NCBI GenBank assembly: GCA_022457155.1
Contig: JAJGOT010000977.1
Location: forward strand, 61,795 to 125,794
From: Cladopsammia gracilis
Lineage: Eukaryota > Cnidaria > Anthozoa > Scleractinia > Dendrophylliidae
DNA length: 64,000 nt
Direction of reading: 5' to 3'
Below are positions 56,860 through 64,000 of this stretch, one piece after another; within the stretch, counting starts at the first letter, position 1; each line of letters opens with the position of its first letter. The notes under the pieces are model-generated. The model had not been told where the DNA came from and searched no databases. It saw nothing but the letters and a program-made list of their open reading frames with translations. The translations under genes and the position numbers were made by a program.

Positions 56860-57065
56860 GGGTCTTTGTAACCTTTTTTTTCTCCTTGACTACAAGGTGA
56901 TGGTCGAAATCCTCACCTTGTTTCGCCGCCCTGTTACGCAATGGGTGCGACCCGCCCCCAGTCGACGTTCATTTATCGCGTGGGACCTTTCTTGCCTGTA
57001 CTGGCGGCGACGTGTTTTAAATCTGTAACGCTGTTATTTTTTTTTTCACCCCACAAACACAGATC

Positions 57066-57224
57066 ATGGGACAGTTACGGGACTTGTACCTCTACCCACG
57101 CTCGTTATGGTTGAACACCGAATATCATACGAACAATCCTTCATTGTGCCAACATTGTAATCGTAGGGTCTTCAAGGGAAAAATTGATCGTTTGATCAAA
57201 AGAAAGAAACGGGTAGATCACTAA
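57066..57224 (+). CDS. Small CxHC protein, module (b)
   Basis: 52 residues. W16 counting from the AG boundary, then CQHCNRRVFKGKID and a basic tail (KRKKRVDH). The start ATG is 3 bases after a polypyrimidine tract and CAG (TTTTTTTTTTTCACCCCACAAACACAG). The stop overlaps the next ATG as TAATG. The Cys/His set could bind one zinc ion. Function unknown. Confidence 0.55.
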   Translation: MGQLRDLYLYPRSLWLNTEYHTNNPSLCQHCNRRVFKGKIDRLIKRKKRVDH

Positions 57225-57400
57225 TGGAACCTTTTATTATTTTATTTCACACTGTACAGTTGATTTTAGAAATACAAGACTTGCCCGTTTGCGCCGTTTC
57301 TGTTTGGGGCGATCCCACGCAGTCACCTTATTGTCAACATTGTTTGCGACGATGGACAGACGGGGATATTGACGACCGTTTTCTTCTCCGTTTTTTTTAG
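57224..57400 (+). CDS. Small CxHC protein, module (c)
   Basis: 58 residues with ATG 57,224. The part homologous to its neighbours begins after ACTGTACAG at 57,257: LILEIQDLPVCAVSVW, then CQHCLRRWTDGDID. It has C at position 11 and W at position 16 of the module, as in its neighbours, and the conserved G-x-I-D. Function unknown. Confidence 0.55.
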   Translation: MEPFIILFHTVQLILEIQDLPVCAVSVWGDPTQSPYCQHCLRRWTDGDIDDRFLLRFF

Positions 57401-57403
57401 TTA

Positions 57404-57478
57404 ATGCAAGAACTCGGGCAATCCATCGTATGTCCGTGCACCGAATGGGTCACCAATCCCGCGTTGAATTACAGTTGA
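57404..57478 (+). CDS. Truncated member of the small Cys family, module (e)
   Basis: 24 residues. After TTTTTTTTAG come LMQELGQSIVCPCTEW and nine more residues, then a TGA. Positions 2 (Met), 9-11 (IVC) and 16 (Trp) match module (d). The CxHC half is missing. It is probably a decayed or exon-like partial copy. Confidence 0.45.
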   Translation: MQELGQSIVCPCTEWVTNPALNYS

Positions 57479-57502
57479 CAGTGGTTTCCTCCGTTTCAGG
57501 TC

Positions 57503-57706
57503 ATGACTCAATCGAAATCCCTGATTGTTTGCGGCTTCCGACAATGGAGCACCCGCAGCGCCGATCCGTGGATTCCGTGCAACCATTGCATTCGGTATTT
57601 TGCTCTCGGGCCCATTGACGACTGGCTCGAAAAAAACAAACCGCCCCCATCCAGAAGCTACTGGGGAGAAATCTACAACAAACGAACAAATCCATTCATG
57701 GATTGA
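57503..57706 (+). CDS. Small CxHC protein, module (d)
   Basis: 67 residues. The ATG is 3 bases after CCGTTTCAG. VMTQSKSLIVCGFRQW, then CNHCIRYFALGPIDDW, then a tail with SYWGEIYNKRTNPF. It contains all conserved positions of the family (V-C-x4-W, C-[NQ]-H-C-x-R-[RY]-x3-G-x-I-D). Function unknown. It is the last gene before the composition returns to AT-rich. Confidence 0.55.
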   Translation: MTQSKSLIVCGFRQWSTRSADPWIPCNHCIRYFALGPIDDWLEKNKPPPSRSYWGEIYNKRTNPFMD

Positions 57707-57830
57707 ACTCATGTTCCCGCTTGTATTTAGTTTTTTTTGTTACGTTGCTAATAGAAAGGCATTTTTTGTGTTATTTCTGGGTGTTTTGTCTCTCTGGCCG
57801 AGCGGGATCTGGAACCCACACAGCGAGCGG

Positions 57831-57937
57831 AATCCCGAACCATCCCCGAATCATTCCCGAGCCATCCCCGAGCCATCCCCGAACCCATCCCGAGCCATCC
57901 CCGAGCCATCCCCGAACCATCCCGAGCTCTCCCGACC
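57831..57937. repeat. CCGAGCCATCC minisatellite
   Basis: About nine units of 11-12 bases (CCGAGCCATCC / CCGAACCATCC). It lies at or just beyond the right end of element 2. The overlapping ORFs at 57,525-58,044 owe their Pro/Ser/Glu pattern to it. Confidence 0.9.
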
Positions 57938-59083
57938 TAGCACGTCGGATGATGTCATCGCTCCAAAATAACTCGGCCTCTGATTGGCTACAAGTGGTCA
58001 CGTGTGGTCAATCCTGGCTCCTGATTGGTCAGGGGTCAGGTTGAGCGTCCTATACTACTCGAAAAACCGACGTGCCAGCCAATCATATCGCTACATTGTA
58101 TAATTGAACCGTTTCAAAACAAAAACACAAGCGCGCAAAGCAGATTGGGTGAACATGGGCCTTTAAAGTGTTTACCAAGCTGACGGCTGTGTAGCCGCGC
58201 GTGTGGCGTCATACGCGCACGTTTTGCGACGTCATACGCGCCCGCGAGTTATCCCAACGCGTACGTCGGGCGGCGGCGGGCGGCGGCGGACACACAACGC
58301 GCCCGCAAAACATTCCGCTAGCCATGACCATCAAAAATGACGAGCATGGGTTCTATGAATATGGGGCTTCGCAGCGGGCCTTCGGCACACGAGTGCTCCG
58401 CTATAAAGTTACTCAATAGTTGTTCAAAAGTTACCAACACAAGGTTTTTTTATGTTTCAGATCAGTTTTATATTATCGCAAACAAAACCAGCAGTGGAAC
58501 ATTTATTGGTCTGCCGGAGCGAATGTTTTCATCCTGATGGCTATTGTCCATTATTGCACATATAGACAGGATGCAGAAGAAAATCTATATGTTTTTTTGA
58601 AAGTTGTTAAAGTCGTTCAAGTTTGTCTAAAATTATACTGTAAAGTTTCATTCTCCATAGAAATGCTAAATTGTGTCACGTCTTTTCTTTTCAGTAACTG
58701 TACATTCGTAAGTTGTAGGTGCCAGCAGGAAACATCAATAGATTGGGTCCGTTCAGGCAGTGAGGGACACGCTTCGCGCTGCATGCTGGGAGAAAGATAA
58801 TCTTGACGTTATTTGCATCTTGACGCCGACAAGTCAACATCTCTGCTCTCCGTGATTCAAAGACGATTTGAGATAGATTTCTTGACTTTCTTTGAGAAAT
58901 TACTGCGCTTCTTCGTTTTATGTCTTTCTCTAGCCTACTGGCTATGGTAGATGCGCATTATGGATGCTTACAACAGCTTTTTATGCGATGAAGGCGGCGC
59001 CGGCCCGATCGCAACGTAACCGCTGCGATCGCCAGTGCTCTCGCCCGATCGCAGGTTTATAATCCCAACGAGGAGGGCGACGC
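57938..59083. other. No gene seen; possible right flank of element 2
   Basis: CCAAT motifs and a CACGTG at 57,976-58,030, a GGCGGCGGGC run at about 58,267-58,290, then AT-rich DNA. An ORF of 126 codons at 58,420 has no recognised motif. Confidence 0.5.
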
Positions 59084-59590
59084 TGATTTCCCTTTCGTAA
59101 ACGGTCGATGCCATTTTTAACGGTCGATGCCATTATTAGCAAACGGTCGATGCCATTTTTAACGGTCGATGCCATCATTAACATTCATTAGTAACCAAGC
59201 CTTTTGTAATGGTCGATGCCGTATTTCTCTCTAGTTTATGCCTGGATTGGGACGAAAATAGGCTATCATTATTAGATCAAATTGGGCCTAGGTAAAGCGA
59301 TTATTAGATCTAAGCTAGATTCACGGTTAGGTAAGATTTAGGGTTAGGGTGACCCGTTATTGATATATATTAAGAAAAGCACCTTTTATAATTAAATTTT
59401 TCTTGGGTTTGCCGGATCAACCCAGTGGTCTAGTGGTAAGAGAGAGGTGTTAGCATGCAGAGGTTCCGGGTTCGATTCCAGGTAATTATATTCCATTTTT
59501 CTTTTTCTGATAGAAAAAATAATTCTAAAATTGGTGAAAATTTTTCTAAGTGTCGCTAAAATGGCAACGACCGTTTACGAAAGGGAAATG
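59084..59590. mobile_element. MITE with tandem-repeat end and tRNA-like insert
   Basis: Inverted ends share ATTTCCCTTTCGTAAACGGTCG (left 59,085, right ending 59,589), and similarity extends further outward on both sides. The left end carries five ACGGTCGATGCCAT units (59,099-59,222). Inside, 59,425-59,490 has TGGTCTAGTGGTA and GGTTCGATTCC as Pol III boxes A and B, with an AGC-anticodon-like loop; the stems are poor, so it is a tRNA-like SINE segment and not a working tRNA. Confidence 0.75.
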
Positions 59591-60682
59591 CGCGAGGGCG
59601 ACATTACCGTCGGTCTATGCTTTTGCTAAAGCTTCAGTTTATCTTTAGCCTAAGTTTACATTCATCACGTAATTCTTGTTTTTGTTCAGTGAATCAGTTC
59701 GTATTAGAATAAATTTAGATAAACATTTGAGAACAAAGATTAGCGAAAGAAGTCTGACACAACGTTTCGATGTCGCCATGACATCATTTTCAAGTGAGAA
59801 AATAAAAAATTCACAAAAAGACTAATATATGCGTAAGGTGATAAAATTAACAATAAGTAACACATTTAGCATTATCAGTGCGTGTATATGGTAAGTATGT
59901 CTAAACAATAGGCATTATAACCATGGGCGACCAGTAGTCTATCCCAGATGACTGGGCGAATTTATTCATATATGCAGCAACCCTGAGTTAATGAGGTTGG
60001 CTCTGTCAAACCGGTTTTCGATCAGGAGATAATGAGATGCGAGACGTATAGGTACAGGAGGGGTTTAATGAGATGCAGTCCGTATAGGTGGAATCATTAA
60101 GGATGCATGAATTGGGAGAGATGTATTCTGAGATTTTATTGCATATTTATAAAGTGTTTTAGAGAGAAGTGTATGGTGTGATGTAGTGTTACGTGTCCAC
60201 CCAACCATCCGGGTGGTGGTTTCAATTTAAAGGCAAAAGAACAAAGGACGGGTGATGAACCAATGAGAATACACTGACGTCATGGTCAAACCAGTTCATT
60301 CCAGTTGGTCTAGAGGTATATTATTCAAAATGGCCACTCTCTAGAAAAACGAGTCCAAGCGGGTTTTTTTTTTCACGCCTATTGGTTTCGAATCAGGTTT
60401 TTTTATCTCAGAAACCAGTTTTGTTTTCATCTATTTATACGTGACAAAAACATGATTTTTCATTGTAAAATACCTTTGGGGAGAACCGTATTAAGGATTC
60501 ATGAATTGGTTGATCAACACTGTAAGTAAAAGAAAATGTATTGAATATTTATTACATTTTATTCGTATGTTATTTAAACCAGATAACCAGTATTACCAAG
60601 TTTGTACCTTTAAAACAAACGGGTTTTGCTGATAATTATAAAACGGGCGCAGGGACATGGGTTTTTATAGTGCCTGATAAAG
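59591..60682. other. No gene seen; possible promoter region
   Basis: AT-rich. Includes AACCATCCGGGTGGTGGTTT, a short palindrome at about 60,202. It may contain the promoter of the ORF at 60,683, but no clear TATA box was identified. Confidence 0.45.
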
Positions 60683-61123
60683 ATGAACAGCATAATTGAA
60701 CGGGAACTCTTTGCATTGGAAATGGAATCATTAACGGCCCAAATAGGAAGATTGCAAATAGAAGAGAAAGTGGTTACGTTACTGAATGATTTTTGGGATC
60801 AAGCGTGTGACGAGACTATACTTTGTAGAAGGATTGAATTTACATGTGAACACGATGGAATGGAATTTACAGTTGGAGAATTGAAAGTGCCATTATTTTA
60901 TTTCCACGATGAAAAGAAATTCCTGGTATCAATTGAATTGCCTTTTGAAGTCAAAAACACAAGCAGAATATTGGTTAAAGGTTATCATTCAAGAAACATT
61001 CCTGAACGATTGGTGTTTAAAGCCATTTACCCCGAAGACATTCAAGGAATACAAGACCCCGAAGACATTCAAGGAATCCATGTCCATTTTGAAATGAGAA
61101 GCAAAGAGACAAGAATTAAATGA
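60683..61123 (+). CDS. Unrecognised 146-residue protein
   Basis: ATG 60,683 to TGA 61,123, intact. The N-terminus is a helical Glu-rich segment. The centre is beta-rich (RRIEFTCEHDGMEFTVGE, FHDEKKFLVSIELPFEV). A 9-residue sequence PEDIQGI(Q/H) is tandemly repeated near the end. AATAAA-like ATTAATAAACTG follows at about 61,150. No family recognised. It is AT-rich, unlike element 2. It faces a minus-strand Cys-rich ORF tail to tail, an arrangement seen at viral gene ends, but a host origin is equally possible. Confidence 0.5.
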   Translation: MNSIIERELFALEMESLTAQIGRLQIEEKVVTLLNDFWDQACDETILCRRIEFTCEHDGMEFTVGELKVPLFYFHDEKKFLVSIELPFEVKNTSRILVKGYHSRNIPERLVFKAIYPEDIQGIQDPEDIQGIHVHFEMRSKETRIK

Positions 61124-61274
61124 AAAACTGCCTTTATTATTTACAATACATTAATAAACTGTACCTATTTTTAATTACAAAATGCAAAAAAATATATATA
61201 AGCCTAATTATTTACACTTGATAAAAAAAGAAAAAGGAAAACAAAATGAAAAATAAAAGAAAAAGAATTTATGA

Positions 61275-61540
61275 ATACATCGGCTCTTCTTCCTCTTCTT
61301 CCTCCTCGTCCTCCTCGCCAGGCAGCGGTTTGGAAATCAAATAATGGTCTAATTTGTGTTTTTCTTTTCTACATTGGAAACATAATTGGCTACCTGGACA
61401 ATCACAATTTAAATATTTTTGTATGATTTGGCAAAATAAAATTTCTGAAATGTTGTGAGAGGACGATAAAAATAATTACAGATGGTACACTCTCTAGAGA
61501 CTTCTATAGCAGCATGATTGATCTGGCATTTCTGTGTAAG
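61275..61540 (-). pseudogene. Cys-rich ORF with acidic tail, frame broken
   Basis: The minus-strand frame ending at 61,275 has CDCPGSQLCFQCRKEKHKLD and a run of about a dozen Glu/Asp. An upstream piece in another frame (about 61,530-61,450) has CQINHAA and ECTICNYFYR. Together they look like a zinc-binding domain (several C-x-C and C-x2-C pairs) with an acidic C-terminus. CxxCRK followed by LD is faintly similar to the CxHC family of element 2. No known family was assigned. The region further upstream to 62,080 contains splice-like signals but no clear exon. Confidence 0.4.
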
Positions 61541-61689
61541 AGAAACAGGTGACACGAGTGTTAGCACGCGCTAAAGCAATTCTTCCGATAAGGTAAAACG
61601 CTAATATTTTTTTCACTGCTTCGTGCAAACATGTTGTTCTTGCAATAGCAACCGACTGTTTTGATTGCCTATTTCTAGACTGGGAAAAG

Positions 61690-61768
61690 GAAAATCAATG
61701 TGTTAATTAACACATTGATTCACTTTATCGGCACAGGATAAAGAAATGCCGATAAAGTGAATGTTACA
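61690..61768. repeat. Two adjacent hairpins
   Basis: CAATGTGTTAATTAACACATTG is a perfect 22-base palindrome. It is followed by TTCACTTTATCGGCA and its inverse around a 15-base loop. Possible foldback ends or a transcription-end structure. Confidence 0.8.
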
Positions 61769-62097
61769 CAATTGATCATCGTTTCTTTTTGTGAACACTG
61801 AATTTAGATTCTTCGTGACTGTCTATTGAGGAACTGAAATTAATAATAAGTTACAACGATGACTTACTCTTTTTTGTTTCTCCATGAAACAGCTCAGCTC
61901 CTCGCACCTTTCAGGAGGGGGTAGTGGAAGTATTTACCTACAATTTGGGCAGTTTGACGAACTTTGTACCAATGACAATCTCCACTGCCGCATGCACCTC
62001 TTGTGCGCAGACTGATCGCAACAAATCGATTTCGGGAGGTTCCAATCCTCTTCGAGACAAATAAAACATGTTGACAGGACCTACACATACAAAAAAA

Positions 62098-62760
62098 AGT
62101 CAAAGCAAATTCAGCGCACTCGTAAATAACAACGTAAATGTCAAGATACAACTACATTTAGTGGTAAACGAATACAAAAAGAATACAGCGCGAAAGCGTT
62201 TAAGTACCTCATACTTTGAAGTACCGCATACTTAACGGTAAACGAAACCAAACGTTTTCTAAAAGTCAAAGCAAATTCAGCGCGCTCGTAAATAACAACG
62301 CAAATGTCAAGATACAACTACACTTAGTGGTAAACGAGTCAAATCAAACTAAATATTCTCGTAAAGAATACAGCGCGAAAGCGTTTAAGTACCTCATACT
62401 TTGAAGTACCACATACTTAACGGTAAACGAAACCAAACGTTTTCTAAAAGTCAAAGCAAATTCAGCGCGCTCGTAAATAACAACGCAAATGTCAAGATAC
62501 AACTACACTTAGTGGTAAACGAGTCAAATCAAACTAAATATTCTCGTAAAGAATACAGCGCGAAAGCGTTTAAGTACTGCATACTTTGAAGTACCGCATA
62601 CTTAACGGTAAACGAAACCAAACGTTTTCTAAAAGTCAAAGCAAATTCGGCGCGCTCGTAAATAACAACGCAAATGTCAAGATACAACTACAATTAGTGG
62701 TAAACGAGTCAAATCAAACTAAACAATCTCGTAAAGAATACAGCAAATTCAGCGCGTAGA
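62098..62760. repeat. 185 bp tandem repeat
   Basis: Units start at AGTCAAAGCAAATTCAGCGC: 62,098 (shorter), 62,264, 62,449 and 62,634, with exactly 185 bases between the last three. Copies are nearly identical. More diverged pieces continue to about 62,960. Overlapping 62-codon ORFs are repeats of one another and are not genes. Confidence 0.93.
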
Positions 62761-62960
62761 ATGTGACGCGAAAAACATTTCTCGCTAAGAAAAACAACAG
62801 TGTAGCGTGGTAAAAGAAACGACTAAACTTAGTGGTAAACGAAACCAAACATTTTGTTTTTTAAGTTAAGGCAAATTTAGAGCGGTCGTAAAGAACAACG
62901 CAAATGTTAAGATAAGCTTACTCTGTGTCAAAAGAAATGAACCTAAATATTCTCGTAAAG

Positions 62961-63488
62961 AATATGACGCGAAACGGATAACTGCGTAGAGCGGTTTTTC
63001 ATAAGAAAATTTTCAACGTATAATAAATGTACTTACCAATTTAACGATTAGTCTCTGTCTTGCAACCTGTTGATCATTTTCCATTCTCTTGACTTCTCTT
63101 AGGTAAACGAAACTTCACTTCTCTTGACTTGACTTGACTTTTGGCAACGTGTGCGTGAAGGATATTGCACTGAGTTGGATTTTGTGGCCAATGCTTACAT
63201 TCTGATTGGATATTTTATTTGTCTTATGATTGGTTTAGATCATTTAAGGACACATACTAATTTGATCCTTACTTTCTTCAAGCTCGATCCGTTTTCGTTC
63301 GTATGCGGCCCCCTTAGGAAACGTACGAAGTTTAGTGGGTAAGAACTGCGTATGAATGTTTTTAACGGTGGAGCAAATTTTCCAAATTGTTCGAATTCCA
63401 TGTAATAAATCAAAATTTTTTTGTAAGTTAAAGGGTTTTCGATTGGTGAATTTCGATCCTAATTGTTTCCTCAGGATTCGCAAAGCCA
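62961..63488. other. No gene seen; upstream region of the right-edge ORF
   Basis: Includes repeats of the short motif TCTCTTGACTT near 63,086-63,135. ORFs at 63,151-63,489 on both strands have no recognisable content. Confidence 0.45.
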
Positions 63489-63500
63489 CTATAAATAAAG
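63489..63500 (+). promoter_or_regulatory. TATA box of the right-edge ORF
   Basis: CTATAAATAAAG lies 47 bp upstream of the ATG at 63,547, giving a very short leader, as is common in compact viral genes. Confidence 0.55.
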
Positions 63501-63546
63501 GTCATCGGTGTTTTATTTTTCACTTTGAGCAGCGAGGCAGTCCAAG

Positions 63547-64000
63547 ATGAGAAAACAAGTTAAGTTCAACTCGCGCGTTCAACGCACAGAATTTGATAAA
63601 GCAGCTGCCGTAACGGATCGTTGTGTTCAGAATGTTGTTAACGAAGAGCTAGTGGAGGAAGAAGACATCGCTTTACGCACCTCGACATTTCAGACAACAC
63701 AGCGTAATCAAAAACGAGCTCTTCACGAACACCATATAGCCCGAAAGAAATGCCGCCTTTTCATGCGTGAAGACATTAAACAGACGTTTCTGAATATTTA
63801 TGAACAAGAGGCATGGAAACGCATGAATGAATTAATCAGCGATAACGAGAACACGGCGACGACTGCAGTGAAAGCATTAAGTTCCGTGGACAAAACAAAT
63901 GTAATAAAATTATGGCGTGAACAATGCATGATGTTGACTCCAGTTGTCGAACAACACCATATGGTTCCGTTTCACGATCGTTGGTTACAACGTCAGTTTA
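63547..64000 (+). CDS. Unrecognised ORF, 5' part only (runs off the window)
   Basis: At least 151 codons open from ATG 63,547 to the window edge, so it was not closed by a stop. The start is MRKQVKFNSRVQRTEF. It is helical and charged, with a His/Arg/Lys-rich segment (ALHEHHIARKKCRLFMRED) and a Trp-bearing helix (YEQEAWKRMNEL). Codon use is less AT-rich than the flank. No family recognised. The strong TATA box, short leader and intact frame suggest a recent or active gene, possibly of a further viral element to the right. Confidence 0.6.
   Translation, partial: MRKQVKFNSRVQRTEFDKAAAVTDRCVQNVVNEELVEEEDIALRTSTFQTTQRNQKRALHEHHIARKKCRLFMREDIKQTFLNIYEQEAWKRMNELISDNENTATTAVKALSSVDKTNVIKLWREQCMMLTPVVEQHHMVPFHDRWLQRQF

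Larger units (their letters stand above)
48570..57720 (+). mobile_element. Polinton/adintovirus-like element 2, GC-rich, all genes on plus strand
   Basis: Base composition changes visibly at about 48.6 kb to GC-rich codons and returns to AT-rich after about 57.7 kb. Genes in order: GRF zinc-finger protein, small ORF, integrase, penton-like, major capsid, adenain-like protease, tRNA-like gene, small ORF, packaging ATPase, structural protein, Arg-rich/amphipathic protein, and a cluster of small Cys-rich ORFs. DNA polymerase was not found within this span. Many genes overlap or abut, as in a virus genome. Most structural genes carry frameshifts or stops. No terminal inverted repeat was proven; both flanks carry CCAAT and CACGTGA/CACGTCA motifs (left 48,688-48,750, right 57,975-58,032). 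Confidence 0.88.

Noticed and set aside
57525..58044. Pro/Ser/Glu-repeat ORFs of 113-148 codons
   Set aside because: Translation of the CCGAGCCATCC minisatellite read through from module (d) in other frames.
59425..59490. A functional tRNA-Ala(AGC)
   Set aside because: Box A and B are good, but acceptor and anticodon stems do not pair well; better seen as a SINE-type segment.
62098..62760. Regular repeats as a CRISPR array
   Set aside because: 185-base units follow each other without unique spacers, and the DNA is animal-like.

Overview
The window reads as AT-rich animal nuclear DNA, most likely from a marine invertebrate and plausibly an anthozoan cnidarian. Four things point that way: an intronless class A GPCR, phase-1 modular SRCR and EGF exons, genes with many GT-AG introns, and a very heavy load of DNA transposons, foldback elements and Polinton/Maverick (adintovirus-like) proviruses. 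The species call is inference. No prokaryotic operon, CRISPR array or rRNA gene was seen.

Layout. 0-1.5 kb: one copy of a ~940 bp repeat that runs directly into a fragment of a Polinton-type family B DNA polymerase. 1.5-8.3 kb: no genes, but hairpins, tandem repeats and a ~1.07 kb foldback element. 8.3-9.35 kb: a complete GPCR gene on the minus strand. 9.4-14 kb: diverged repeats. 14.05-19.37 kb: a seven-exon P-element-type transposase (+). 19.77-25.2 kb: a convergent, multi-exon PIF1-type helicase gene (-) with one in-frame TGA and two MITEs in its introns. 26.1-27.6 kb: retroelement debris, including a LINE ORF1-like protein.

27.7-41.85 kb: Polinton 1, AT-rich and heavily decayed. It retains a polymerase N-terminus, small acidic proteins, a membrane protein, a fibre-like protein, a packaging ATPase, a coiled-coil protein, a penton-like protein, an amphipathic minor protein, a major capsid protein and a chromodomain integrase. 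At least four other insertions lie inside it: two related TTAA-targeted MITEs in one gene, two elements flanked by TAAC-type duplications, plus a Penelope-like 3' fragment. 43.0-44.0 kb: second copy of the ~940 bp repeat. 44.9-47.7 kb: two exons of a host SRCR-EGF gene (-).

48.6-57.7 kb: Polinton 2, a clearly GC-richer island from a different lineage. It carries a GRF zinc-finger protein, an integrase with all catalytic residues, penton-like and F54H12.2-type capsid proteins, an adenain-like protease, a tRNA-His-like gene, a packaging ATPase, an Arg-rich/amphipathic protein, and a tandem family of tiny proteins sharing an ungapped C-[NQ]-H-C-x-R-[RY]-x3-G-x-I-D motif. That family is the least explained structure in the window. 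Several enzymes here have open frames but altered active-site residues, and the capsid genes are frameshifted. 59-63 kb: a MITE with an internal tRNA-like promoter, an unrecognised ORF, a Cys-rich acidic-tail ORF and a 185 bp tandem repeat. 63.5 kb to the edge: an unrecognised ORF behind a TATA box, running off the window.

How the parts relate. The two Polintons carry the usual self-synthesising transposon set (integrase, packaging ATPase, capsid, and protease or polymerase remnants), but both are degraded. The P transposase and PIF1 genes may be two genes of one large transposon; this is inference and no terminal repeats were identified.
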